Shown: one piece after another, positions 11,601 through 26,600 of the stretch
Numbering within the stretch: position 1 is the stretch's first letter
How the letters are laid out: each line of letters starts with the position of its first letter
Origin: Pomphorhynchus laevis
Lineage: Eukaryota > Acanthocephala > Palaeacanthocephala > Echinorhynchida > Pomphorhynchidae
DNA length: 64,000 nt
Direction: 5' to 3'
Assembly (NCBI GenBank): GCA_012934845.2
Contig: WNNJ02002737.1
Span: forward strand, 1 to 64,000
The notes under the pieces: generated by a model
Databases searched by the model: none
The model's input: the letters and a program-made list of their open reading frames with translations, nothing else
What the model was told of the DNA's origin: nothing
Translations under genes and position numbers: made by a program

Positions 11601-14600
11601 GAAAAAGGCCGGCTATTTGTCAGTGGATCGGTTGATTCAGATATTCTAGATGATCTGGCGCTATCTGAAAGTAATGATAACGAAGTAATGATAACATGTT
11701 TAAATGGGTTTAAACATGTATATACAACAACGTTTCTATCAAAACGCATTCGTTCTGACTTTTTATCGATTTCTTTGATATGTATTCTATTACGCCGATG
11801 GGCGTCGTTTATATGTTTTAAAACACCTGAATTATATTTCACATTGGATATTATAAGAAATTCTGTAAGACTTTCTATCCAAAATAAAAGATTAAAGTAT
11901 TTGCTTGTATTTTAAAATATAAACAGATTCAAGCATTTAAATATATGACTTTACATAGTTCACTATTCAATTAATCGCTAGTATAATTTGATTTAGCTTT
12001 ATTTTGGTAACGATATCTTGTCAATTTATTTTAAATTTTGTGCTAACAGTGGTTTAAAAATACTCTTAAAATTAAAAAGTTTTAATTTTCGTTAAAAATT
12101 CCAAGTTTTATTTTGAATTGAATATTATTAGAAAGTCCGTAAGTTTACTGTCGAAAATATGGCATTAAAACATGTGATCGTTCACAGCGAGATGGATCCG
12201 TGTGATGGAATTTTTGATCGTATTTATGTTTCCTCTTTTAGTGTGGTTGAAATTTACGATATGTAAAGATTTTGGTTTCCAATGAGTTTGGTGTATAATA
12301 TATCGTGTACTGGTATTAGATCAGTAGCTTATGAGGTTCTCAAATGCAAACTTGATGTTGCGTACTGCTGCTGGCTTGTAAATAAAATTAAAGCAGCGTG
12401 TGTAATAAAGATACTCATCAAATTTCAATGATACTCATCAAATTTCAACAATGACTGCACGGTAATATCACTTAATATATATTATAACATATGTGATATA
12501 TTTTGTGTATTTGTTATTGATGAAAATATTAAACTAACATTAAAATCAATAAAATACCATTTAAGAATCAGATCAGGTTAGGGAGCCTACCAGTTGCCAA
12601 CGAATACCACTATTTGTTGGGACAACATTGTCAAGGATAACTGTTAAAGTGGTTTAAGACAAAAAATCAAGAAAGGTAAAGAACTTAATAATTTTATGTG
12701 GTAATTTATCGTATTATAAAACTAAAGAATTTTGTCATATCATTTGTTTGATTAGAGAAACACTTACTAGCGGTAAAAAATACCATCCATAATTAACGAC
12801 AAAATTTACTGCTTTAATGATAAAGTTAATTTCGCTTTGCGGGTAAAAATAAGGCAGATTAATTCGAACAAATCCTTGCCTAAAATTTGGTAAATATTAA
12901 TTTAAATATTTTCTATAGCAGCTAGCCTACTTTAATATTGTCAATTTCGCCTTTCGTCCTCTAAAAATCAAGCAATCAAAATCAGATCAAGAAAATATAT
13001 GCGTTTTAGAATGAATTATAATAATAAATACAAGAGAAATTAAGTAGACAAGTAGATAACTGAAGTTGGAATAAAATAACAAAGTTTGAAGATCACATTA
13101 CATTAAAACAAATGTAAAGATAAAAAAATAAAAATAAAAATTAAAAATTAAAGATATTTTTTAATTTATAGCCGTATTCTTTGCAATAACTTCAATGTTT
13201 ATTAAATATTATTATTAAATAATTATTAGTTAATAATATTTTACTAAATATTGAATTTACTAATTGATTGCTCACTCATTAATTAGTTATAGATTAATGA
13301 AGCGAGTAAGGTTTTATTACAAAGTCGAATTTTAGATATAAAATTACTTTCATAAACCGGGCAAAAGCACACAAATTACAATTAGTTTTCAAAAAATGTT
13401 AGTCTTAGACTAACATTGCAATTAACAATTGTGTGAAAACTATAATTGCATTTTATTTGAGTGTCGAATTTTCAATATTGAACTGTTATCATTAATAGGA
13501 CAAAAAATAATTATAAAATTAAAATAAATAAAGTTTTAATTGTTTTTAAAACTTATAATTAAGTTTAAAGTTTGTAATTTCTGTTTGTATTTTTGTCCTG
13601 ATGATAGCACATATTGTGCCAATGTGATAGCACAGTTCTTTATAATTTAATTGCAATAAAAGCTGGAAGAAAGGAAACAAATTTTTATAGCAAAAGTTAA
13701 GAAAGCCGTTTCACAATTATCCAGCATGGTCGGTGGGAAATAAATTTCAATGCATGATTTAAATAAAAACTTATAGACGACTACACAACTAAAGTATATG
13801 GCACAATGTCTGATGCTGGTTATGCATAATCACACTATGACATAATGTCCGATGCCAATGACCTCAGTACAAATCTAACATAAGTACAAATCATTACAAC
13901 AATAGTTTAATCTAAATATTTCAATTAAATATTTTCATTTTGTCAATCCAAACAAATTTCGTAATTGTAGATGATTAAGTAATAAATGATTAAGTAACAT
14001 AAAACAACAACTTACTTGCAATCTTCGCTAAAATATTTAGCGGATCGAACTGCTATACTTTCGGGGACATCCAATAGTTCCTACATTTTGCTTGTTTTAG
14101 ATAGAAACGGTTAATTTGAACATTGTTCACTCACCATAGCATAAGGTCCTGCACATGCGCATCCAGGTCTAGCTTGAATTCCAAATAGATCATTTAATAA
14201 CACACCAATAAAATTATGGTGAATGAACAACTTATGATTTGGGTGAAAAACAACAAACGAGAAAACAGCAAGTCGCTCAGCGGTAAGAGATCCGAGTATT
14301 TTTATCAGAGAATTTGTTTTAAAACTATCGAGGAACAATTTAACAAGCTCTTGTTCTCTGTGATGGATGTAGCTTTCAGTTACAAACTTAAATACAAAAA
14401 AAATACATTTCCAGAATAACTACAATAAGCATATATTCTGAGAATACGATTTTAATATATAAATTATATTTAAATATTATATATTTAAATATTAATATTT
14501 TACATTTAATTTAAGTATTTAATATTTTATATATTATATACAAAATAAGATATAATTAATATTATATATTTAAATATTAATATGAAATATTAATATTAAA

Positions 14601-17600
14601 TATTAATTTTATATTATATAACAACTTTAATGTTTAATTCAGTATATAACATTTGTTGCTGTATTTTATAAGTAGTGAAAATATATCAAAATTTAAATTT
14701 AAAATTTCAAGCTTTTGTTATTCAAACATTTAATAATTAAATGTGAACTGGGGCAGTAATTTTTCACTTAATGAAAGTGTAAAGAATCTGTAATTACAAA
14801 AGAATTTATAATTAAACATAACTTCAACATTATTTAATAAAATATTATTATGAATTGCCAATCTATTAAATAAATCTTATGTTTTATTTTTATTCAATCA
14901 ATTGCAAAAAAGATGGTTACCTTTTGAGACTTGACCAGTTATATCAAATTCTTGATTTTAAAATGCAATCTCCTTATAAGATTTAAATTAATCCAAATTT
15001 TTTCAGAATACAAAATTAATAAACAAAATAATAAATAATTTCATTAATAACGTCTTTCTAAGAAGCTTAAAACTAGGATTGCTCAAAATCGAAGAAACCC
15101 GTTAACTCAATGCTAAAAATCAAAACAGGCACTTATTCTAAATACTTTTGTAGCGTCTTAACTTTAAACTTAGTGATTATGATTTTATTACTTTTTATTT
15201 TAAACCTTTTATTTTCAAAATATATAAAGTTAATAAATTTATTAATTTAAAATAGGATAGTAAATAATATACTCTGCATTATAATAAGAAATGATTCTTA
15301 AAGAAGAAATTAGTTTTATTCCAAAAATCTCAATATTTTGATAACTTACAGATTTTAATTGAAAAGCTAGCCCTGCTCTAATCGATCCAACAATTTCAGG
15401 AGTACCACCTTCTTCCTTTACAATAGGATCCTCAATGTATTTTACAATTGTTCTCGATACCTTAATTGTATAATTATAAATTGAAAGCTTAAGAGTATAC
15501 ACACAAATGAAACAGTTCCGCCAGAAGGGTTCGTAGGTATGACATTTGTGAATAAAAACTTTTTGGCAATCAGCAAACCTAAATGAAGTAGAAATTAATA
15601 GATATATTTGTCCGAACTTAAAATAAATATATATCGACAAATAATACGACACTTTGTTTATAATTTAAAGAAATATTTAATTTCTTTCGTTGTCAATTCA
15701 TATTGTCAATCTGTATTTAATATTTTTATTTTTGATGATACACAACCTTCGTATTGAGCAATTATTTGTTGACTATAATTAATAGCTAATTTTCAATGTT
15801 ACGACTACATGTTTTGATAAGGTTCAATTGTTCAAAATCACGGGCCGAATGCAACACAATAAATTAAATGAAATAACTAAGATTAAATAATCATTACAAT
15901 ATTTTGATTGTGATATATTATTTATAAATTTATTTATGGTCGTCATTAGCAACATTCGATATCAAGTAATTCAATCAAGTGAATGCGAATTGAAAATTTT
16001 AGAAATTATTATAAATTATATATCGCGTTAAATCAATTAGCGTTGTTCAATCAGTCATCAATAAATTACTTTCTCTAATAACTTATTCCTACACAAATTC
16101 ACTTCGCAATGAATGTGTGTAGAATTCATGCGAAATGAATTCATTTTGCATGTTAACTTATTTTATTGTAATAGATGTTTGCAGTTTTAAACCTAGGATC
16201 ACCGTTTCATGCATTAAACTATCAACACGGTTACTCAAAACGTCAATACAGTCAAATAAATGATTATATAAGTGATTTAAATTGAAATTACGATTAACCT
16301 CTTCAAATTAAAATTCAACATATGAATATTTATGGATTTGAACACTATGCTAGATCCAAAAAGAATAGATTACCTTCGAAGTTTACACTAAATAGAGCGA
16401 AATGGCCTTAAAAATAGAACATATATTGTTTAATCTCAGCTAAAATTGGGATATTTTACTCGTACATTCGTTCATCACACCCGAAAATAGCTTGCAACTC
16501 ATCGAACATGCTAATCAGCTTAAAAAGTGATAAAAACACCGCAAAAGTATCAAGTATTTGAATCAACAATTTTAGAAAAATTGTTGATTTGAGGAAAGCC
16601 AATCCTGTAGGATAAAATCGTATAATTGTAAAGTAAGCAATCATGAGTAAATTGAATAATGCTAGGTCTGAACGATGTGATATATTAACTCAGAATGGTT
16701 CGTAGAGGACTAGATCATTAAAAAATCAAGCGAAAATCATCCGATTAAAAATCGGATGAGAGGTCGAAGGAGATGAAAACACTATATAGAGCCTTGCTAC
16801 GAGAAATGAGTAGGTCGTTGTAAACTTTCGTGCAGGCGATTTCTGCGGAGTGATTAGAGTGGAAAGCGGATTGGAAAGGAGGATACAGATTGGATGAATC
16901 AAATCAGCTAGGTGAGTCTACGTATTTAATATAATAATCAAATAAACAAAACAATGCTGAATCAAAATTTAATAATTAAATAATAAAATAAATAATTGTT
17001 ATAAGATTTTTTATAATTTAAATTAAGTTAAAATAAAAAATTGAAATTTTAAATAAAAGTCATTTTTATGAATTGACTAATAAATAACAGACAATTATTT
17101 TACAGTTTTCGAAATTCAATCAAAATAATTTAAAACAATATTTTTATTCAAATAAGTAAATTACAAAGTTATCTTGGATATTCGGACAGCTTGCGTCGTC
17201 AAAGACGACCATTTAGAGTTTGCTATGCCTGTCCTGGGACTCATGTCTCCACGACGACCTTCGGCAAATCACTCCACAAATAATCAACTAAATAATGCTT
17301 CTTTGTCGCTTCTGCAATCACCAACAATTAAGGAGGAGTCGGTAAATTTGTTTATTCGAGTTAATGAAATTATGGAAAATTGCAATTCCCTTTTCGGTCA
17401 AAAGAATGAAGTGTTAAGAAATAATATTATTAAACAAATGACGGAGTATCAGAGAACACTTTTAGAAAATATGTTTAAATGGGTATTTTATCAATTTCGT
17501 TTATTGGATAGTTCTAAATCTTTAAGCACAGATCCAAATTTATGCTACAATAAAGATAGCAACAATATGCTTTTACATTTGGCTACTCGTATCAGTAGTA

Positions 17601-20600
17601 TTCGACGGGTTCGACTTCAGTTTGAATATAATGCAAGCCATCAAATACAGAATACAGATGGTCAAGCTGCGATACACATTGCAACAGTGGGAGATTATGC
17701 AGAAATAGTAGAGTTTATAATTTTATCGGAAGATTATTTGAATCGTATATGAATCTTACTACGTGAAACTACATGGAGCTATCCAAGTTGCGAAACAATT
17801 AAATGAAAAACAGCGTCAATGTGACAGGATTTATGCCTTGAACACGATCTATCATACAAAGAATTTGATGGAGCCGAATAAGCATGGTTGATGATGCCGT
17901 CCATAACGTTGAAATTTACTTATATGAATTCATATGTTGTTTACTATTATATAATTTTTAATATTAAAAAATATTTGTAATATCATGTTATTAATGTCTT
18001 TATTAATGATGATTTAATTGTTCAATACAACATTATCAGAAAATTAATTATAGTAATTTAATTGTCTTTATGGATAAATTTTCAAACGCTTATTTCTTAC
18101 ATTTTTATGTCAACACATAAAAATGATTTGTTAATTTGTTAAAATTTAAATAATTTGTTAACAAATTATTTGTTTAAAAAATATTTATTTTTAATCTCAC
18201 TGTAAATAATGATTTATAAATACCTTATTTTAAACGTCAATAAAATGGACCTTTTAATCGATATTTTACTGAGGATTGTTTAAAAATAATTTTGCAAATA
18301 AATGTGCTTTTATAAATTTACCGCCGTTACTATAAGTGCTTCAAATATATTTGCGGTATTTACAACAAATAAGAATATTTTAGCAAAATATTCAATTATA
18401 CTCAAGGTAAAATTTAATATTTACCAGGACTCTGCGGACCACCGACAAATTTATGGACTGAAATAAATATAGCATCTTTGCTCCCATAATGGGAAGGATT
18501 CATGTCGATCTTCAAATAGGGAGCACCACAAGCAAAATCGAAAAAAGCGAATCCGTCGTAAAAATGAATGATCTCAGCAACTCGTACGGTGTCAGTCAAA
18601 ATGCCGGTAACATTGCTCGCGGCACTTATTGATCCAATAATAATATGACCTCTGCTGTGATAGTATTGACATTGCCTCGTTAGCATATTCAAATCTAAAT
18701 ATCCATTTTTATCCAAACCAATTTTGATAACAGCCTACAATAAATAAAAAAATCAATTTTTATTTATTTATTAAAATAGATATACAATATATATCTATCG
18801 CTACTGTTTTCAATGATAGGATGTATTTTACAATAAAAAAATTGATGACAATTTTTTTCGTGCATTTAAAGAATGTTGCTCTTTACGAACTATTTCTTAT
18901 CCTTTAATCGCCTATCCGGACAATAAAGAATAAGTAATCGGATCATTATATGCACTAAGCTTTTCGGATAGAATTTAAAGGTTTATACATTTGTTAACAC
19001 GTTTCTCTGTTGTTGTGAAATTTTTTTAAATAAATGTATTTTATACTCTATCTTATTGAATAGGCTCAAATCGAAATATTTACAGGCAAGATATCTCGTA
19101 TTCAGCCTTTGAATAGTATCAAGAGAAACATTTAAACCGGGACCATATAAATAAGTGATACCTATCTTTACAAAAACCCATTCGCTGCTTGATTAAAATA
19201 ATATTATCGTATTTAATTTACTAAAACTATATTTTTATTTAAGGTGTAACATGTGATAATAATAAAAACTTATTTCTAAACAGATGCATTATTTAAGTAA
19301 TTTAAAATTTAACCTTTTAAATTTAATTTTTAATTTTATAAATATTTTTAAATAAAACTTTATTTACTTTGTTCCTGTTTTCACAGTTTGACTGTTGGTT
19401 CGAACCAGTCCAAAATCTAATGGCGTTTATTACATTACATGTAAACGACTGTATTAATATTTTATATTTTTTAATATATTAAGTTTATTATATTTCGTTA
19501 CGTCTCCTGGCAATGCTTTATTAATCATTAACAGACTCATTGGAATACTTAGTACTTTAAGTAATTTTTAAAGTCAGCTTTATTAGTTTCTTTGCATACA
19601 CTAAAACTTTGAGCCAATAAACTACTTAAGCTAAAATTTTATTGTAAAACTTTTGAGTTGTTTTAAATTAATTGATGATTACTTTATTTAATAATTTTGA
19701 TTTTAAATATTTTATAAATATCGTTTATAAGCTTCACTGTTGTTTGCGAATAATCTAAATATATGTTTTTCAATTCAATATAATTTTAAATAGATACTTA
19801 AGTATAAGGCGCTTAAAATGAAATGTTTAAAATTAATATAATTAAATATTTATAACATGACATTGCTTACGTGAACTTTGGCATTTTCCCATGGCAAAAG
19901 ATTCGAATGGTGTTCATACGTAGCAACCATTACCACCTTAGCAATAAATAATTAGTGAAAAATCATAAAATTCCAATGCACAATTTTAATACTGCAAATA
20001 AGATGCCTAGCCTTTCCGACTAGACTAACCATCCAGTACAATTAGAAATTCGTCGGTTAGTGAAACCTTCAATTTAATGAATTTCTGAAACCTCGTTTTC
20101 CGAGATGCACATTTTTCGATGATCAGAAGATACATTCGATGATCAGAAAATCATAGAATCAGTGCTAGTGATCTTATCGATTACGTGCCAACTTTTCAGT
20201 AAACATTCAAAATTCAAATCTTTATTTAAATCATATTAAATAAAGTCATATTCAAATCATATATTAAAATCATATTCAAATCATATATTAAAATCATATT
20301 CAAATCATATATTAAACTTTATTAAAGTGATAATACATGATTTCGTAATGCTACTTGATTATACGCATGTGCGATGCGTATATACAAATATAATTTTTAG
20401 TTTACGAAATCAAAACAATATTTATTATTGACGAAACAAAACATACAAACGTATAACATAAGATATCAGTTGTTTATACCATCAGGACAAAATTTTTTTA
20501 ATTATAATAAAGAATTGAAATCTATATGTAATGATGATATTAGAGACATTGTAGAAACTGAATGTAATTGCAAAAGTCTTAATTTTGATAAAATTAATGA

Positions 20601-23600
20601 ACATATATGTTCATTTAAATGCTTACTTAAATGCTTACTTTGATAAGCTGATTAACAGTGAAAGCTTAAATACATCTAAGTTTAATATATTAATATATTT
20701 GAAAATATTATATATTTGATGAAATTAAAAAAGAAAATAACAAGCAATTATAAAAGGAAAGATTAAATTAATAAAGATATGTATACATAACTAACTAATT
20801 TAAATGAAAACTATGTAATAACACCAATTGATTAAGCTAGTAATAACTTTGTCTTCATATGCAAAAAGCTTTATTATGATATACTGATGAAAGAGGTTAA
20901 TTATAACGATTTAAATGTAAATCCAACATATGAACGTAGTGATTTAAATTTAGAAACAATTATTACAAGTCATTGTTTTATAATGAATTTAGAAGGGTAT
21001 AAAAATTGAACAAGATAATAAAACTATACCTATATTATATTGGAATTCAAAATTACATAAAAATCCAATAAAACCTAGGTTCATATGTAGTGTGTTTAAA
21101 TGTACATTAAAACCACTTAATACTGGTATAAATTAATACTGGTTTAAAACACTATTTCAGTGTTAATTCTACAAAAGAATTTTTAGAACAGACAAAAGGA
21201 ATAAATTTTCAAAATATAAATCCATACGATTTTATTACGCTTTGTACAAATCTAGATTTAGTAGATATTAAAGAAACGTTAAAAAAATTAATTAATCCTA
21301 TATTCGGAAAAATATATACATATATATGTTATAATAATTATAACGCCTATCTAACAAAAATTAAACCATCAAGTAAATATAAATATATGGATAAAATTGA
21401 ATTAATAGAATCCTTAAATATTTTGATAAATCAAAATTATTTAAAAGTAGGGATATCTATACTTAGACAAGTAAAAGGTGTTCCAATGGGTGGTAATAGT
21501 AGCCCAATTATGGCTGACTTATTTTCAAGCTTTATCGAATATGAATTTGTTCATAAGTGTTTAAAAAATAAATCTAAATTATATAAAGATATGAAATATA
21601 TGTTTCGATACATTGATGATATATGTGTATTTAATTCTAATAATTTTTATTCAATTAGTGAGCACATTTATCCAGAAAGCCTTATTCTTAACAAACCAAT
21701 ATTAATGATAAATAATATATATATATATCTTGATATGAACATTAGATTAGAGCCATTGCTCTGTTAAGACAATTAAATGCGTTCCTTGCATCAAACATTT
21801 CAAACTAAATCTAAACAATATAAATATATGAATTATGTGTTTCGATACATTGATGATATATGTGTATTTAATTATAATAATTTTTATTCAAGTAGTGAAC
21901 AAATTTATCCAAAAAGCCTTATTCTTAACAAAACCAATATTAATGTTAAAGAAAGTGTATATCTAGGTATGAACATTAAATTAACATTAACTAAAACTAC
22001 TATTAATTTATATCGTAAAGATGACATATTTAAATTTACAAGAAACATATTTTTGCATGAGCATTCATGCATACCATATAATATAAAATATAATACATTA
22101 AATAATGAAATTTTAAGAATTGCAAAAATTTGTAACGATATTGTTTGTCTTCAAAATCATTTCAATAATTTAATAGATGTATATTTTAAAAATACCACAG
22201 AAAATAATAAAATATATAAATCAACACAATAAAAATAAAAATAAATTTAAAATAATTATCGGAAAATTTTTATAGACGGATTATAAAATACAAATTTTTT
22301 TCATGGATAATAATAATCAATGTTAATCCAAATTTATCAGAGGAATACGGACGGAAATCTTATGGCATAGCAGTTCTTCGTAATGACCTATAATCCTTAT
22401 TCTGATACAACGTCTGTTATTTTGTCAATTTAAAAAATTGGCTTTTATTTTAAATTTCAATTTTTTATTTTAACTTGATATAAATTATATAAAATCTTCT
22501 AACAATTTTTTAATATTGACATTTATTTATATTTATTTATTTTCTTAAACATGCAGAATTTCAAATACTTGAGAATAATATTTTAGTTTTATTTTACTAA
22601 ATCGCTGTTTTCGCCAAAATTATAGCAACATTAAAAATAACTGACGTTGATCCATAATTTTACTTAAAATTTGGAACAGGATGATTAAACATAAATTTAT
22701 TTTTATATTTCGCTAGCTGCTGATAGTATCATCAATAACAAAACGTTAAATGTTTTTAAATTTTTTATTAAACGTTTTGTTTCTGGTAATTCTAGCAACA
22801 GCTTTCGAAATATAAAGATAAATTAATGTGTTAATTTTGGATTCCTAATCCAAAATTCCAATATTAAGCAGCATTTGCTTTTCTAGCTGCAATGCATAAA
22901 ACCGTAATGTATATGAAAATATCCGAGTTCAACAATATTAATCTGTCAAGTGAGAAGTACTATTTAAATAGTTTGTTTCTAATAAGATCAGTACAAAATC
23001 AGAACAAAGTTCTAAAAATATTTTTTAATTTAAATACGTACTGCACTAGTCAAGTCAATTTCTTTGGAAGCTTTTAGCACACTAATCATCTTGGCTATTG
23101 CAGCTGTACTTCCGGATCCAGTAAATATTACAATATCATTGTCGTTTCCATTCACACAATGCCTTATGATCTCTCGTGCATCTTCTCTGAATTTGTTTGT
23201 TTGAATAGATGAATCTGAGGCATCACTATGGGTATTCGCATACATCGGTAATACGTATTTCTTTATGTAGCCTTCAATAAAAGTTAACGGTTTTCCAGAC
23301 GCTACAAAATCGCAGTAGATCACTAAAAGTATTGTTCATTCATTGAAAAATAATCAAACAGCTCGTTTATTGTACTTCTTCGAGGACCAAACGGCTGATT
23401 TATTACCATATCCTTCCCTATTATTCCCTCATAAATAAAATTGCACATTTCATATGGATCGTACTTGTATCCAATTCGACTGTCATCTTAAACGACGCAA
23501 TAATTTTATTTTTTTTTATTATTATTTTAAAATTCGATAAAATTTACAAAATAAAATTTACGGTGATTTCGCTTTACAGCTCAAATAAATAAGGGAAATT

Positions 23601-26600
23601 GTATGTACAAATGTTAAATTTACAATTTAAATTCGTACAGATCAATAATTTTAATTAAAAGATTATAATCAATAATCTTCGAAATAAATAAATTGTGTTT
23701 TGGCAATAAACGAAATATCATGTTGTACACGTCTCACCATGATTCTACTTTAACTGTTTAATTAAGTCAAATTATTTAATTTTTCTCAGGTATCTTATTC
23801 CAGAGAACCAATTTTTGGATTTGCATATTTGTAATTTTCTATTTCTCAAACACTGAGAGGTGGCAATGGGTCATAAATCTTCTCAGATTAAGACAAATTA
23901 AATAGTTAATAAACTAAAATGTCTTTATATAACTAATACCTCGATAAATACTTTGTCAAGGTAATTAAAATATAGATATCATTCTACAAATTAAATAAGC
24001 TAACTGAGTCTACGTATTTTATATTGCAAATTACAAATAATGCAAAATATAAGTTAAATAGTTAAATAATAAAAAATTCATTAATAATAAATAATTGTTA
24101 TAAGATTTTAAACTGAAATTAAAAATAAAAATCAATTTTTATGAATTGACTAATAGATAACAAACCATATATCAAAATAAAGATTAGAGATCATCAGGAG
24201 GAACTGCTATGTTACCACGTTTCGACCCCTAAATCCTCTACCCAACATTACAGCGGGGACAAATACATGCTAATAATATATTTCCTCTGATAAAACTATC
24301 TGGTATCTTATTCTAATACAAAGTATATTATTTATTATCCATCCATAAAAATTTGCCACTTAAGAGTTTAAATTTATTCTTTATATTATTGTGTTGATTT
24401 ATATATTTTTCTATTTCCTGCTTGATATTATTTTTATAGTAACCTAGTTTAAAATATGCATATATTAAAGTATTTAAATGATTTTGAAGACAAACAATAT
24501 CGTTACAAATTGTTGCAATTCTTAAAATTTCATTATTTAATGTATTATATTTTATATTATATGGTATGCATGAATGCTCATGCAAAAATATGTTTCTTGT
24601 AAATTTAAATGTGCCATCTTTACGATATAAATTAATAGTAGTTTTATTTAATGTTAATTTAATGTTCATACCTAGATATACACTTTCTTTATCATTAATA
24701 TTGGTTTTGTTAAGAATAAGGCTACCTAAATAAATTTGTTCACTAATTGAATAAAAATTATTAGAATTAAATACACATATATCATCAATGTATCGAAACA
24801 TGTATTTTATATATTTATATAGTTATGAACAAATTCATATTCTATTCTATTAAGACAAATTAAATAATTAATGAACTAAAATGGCTTTATAATGGCTAAT
24901 ACCTCTATAATACTTTGTCAAGGTAATTAAAATATAGATATTATTCTACAAAGAATGCATTTATTTGCAAAATTGGCTTTGCGTAAAAGAAAAATTATAA
25001 AAATTTAAAATTTTAAAAATTCTTTTTAAATAATGCTTACTTTCAGTAATGTTTTTATACAATCTTAACAAATTTATGTCGCAATGTATGCTAGGCTTGA
25101 TGTATTATTAAGAAAATTCATTTAATTATTAAAATTCACTTTAGAAAAATTGATTTTAAAAAAACAATTTTGTTAGATAGTCAAACATTTAATTCAATCA
25201 TTATGAATCAAATATATGTTATGCAAATTTAAATTTAATTATTTATATGGTAAATTAATTATAATTATCATATAATTAATTATTATATATAGAATTAATT
25301 ATCAATTATAGTCAACTAATATTAATTATAAATGAATTAATTATTTTAAGTATATAGCTAATTAAAAGAAAATTACCTGTTTGATTGTATGCTTTGTTTT
25401 GCTTTTCACTGCGTGACGTTGGTTTAGTAAAAGCTATTGTATTATCGTTTTGATCATAGTTTGCTTTTCTCCATTGCACTCCATTTAATACGTCAATGAA
25501 TCTCTTTGCTAAATCCATTGCTTCGTCAGATATTATCTGTTGAATAATAGTGATTTGTTAAACGGTAATTTTTATTATATTTTTAATACATTTTGAGAAG
25601 AATACGAGCGAGGACTGTAACTCCGTTTTGCTCTTGACTTAAAACGAAGAAAGTAAAATAAAAATAACTTATTAACAACCTGTGATGATTTTGGTAAGTG
25701 CATTTCTCGTAAAGATTCAACCACTTTTGATACGTCTTCATCTTCATCGCTATAAGACTAAAACATTTAAATAAATTAAATTATGATGTAAATTTGCAAG
25801 GTTAAAATTTGAGTTATGTAAAAATTTAAATCTTAAAATTTATTATGCGTACATATTTAGAATATTAATAGACTTTACAGCCTATAAAAGCCATAAACGC
25901 TGTGGATAGCAACTTTATATATCCCTATCTAGGACTCTCAAATTGAGTCCTTTTTGCAAGAATTAAAAAATGCCTGATATTTTAATAAAGTAATTTGCTT
26001 TACCATCTAAGGCTTTTAGTCTTCACATGCAATTAAAATAAATATAATTAATATTTATTAATATTTATATTTATTAAATATAAGATTATTAAAATTATTA
26101 ATATTAATTTATGAAATATAAAATAAATAATTGTTATTTGATTTTCTATAATTTAAATCAAGTTAAAATAAAAAATTGAAATTTTAAAATAAACGTCATT
26201 TTTATGAATTGACTAATAAATAACAGACGTTGTATCAGAATAATAATTAGAGGTCATCAGGAGGAACTGCTATGCTATCAGGTTTCGGCCTCTGTTGATT
26301 TGTGTATTTTACTATTTTCTGTTTGTAGGTATTTTTATAGTAACTAGTTTAAAATATGCATCTATTAAATTATTTAAATGATTTTGAAGAAAACCAATAT
26401 CGTAAAATACAGGCCAATAATATGTAAATAAAAAAATAGGAATAGTCTAATTTGACTTGAAGCTTTAATTGATTACCGTACGCTGAAGATTATGTCTTAG
26501 TTAATATCAAAATACTATGTTTTAATGAATTATATGTTTCCGTATAAATTCAAAGAAATCATTTTTATATAAATATCAAAAGTGTGTAATTATGTCGTTA

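Noticed and set aside
12238-12309. An alternative last aminotransferase exon after exon 12 (frame TIYYTPNSLETKIFTYRKF to a TAA, phase-compatible with an AG).
   Set aside because: Exons at 9412-9546, 9304-9360 and 7636-7743 give a much better family match and continue the protein, so this is probably coincidence, at most an alternative end.
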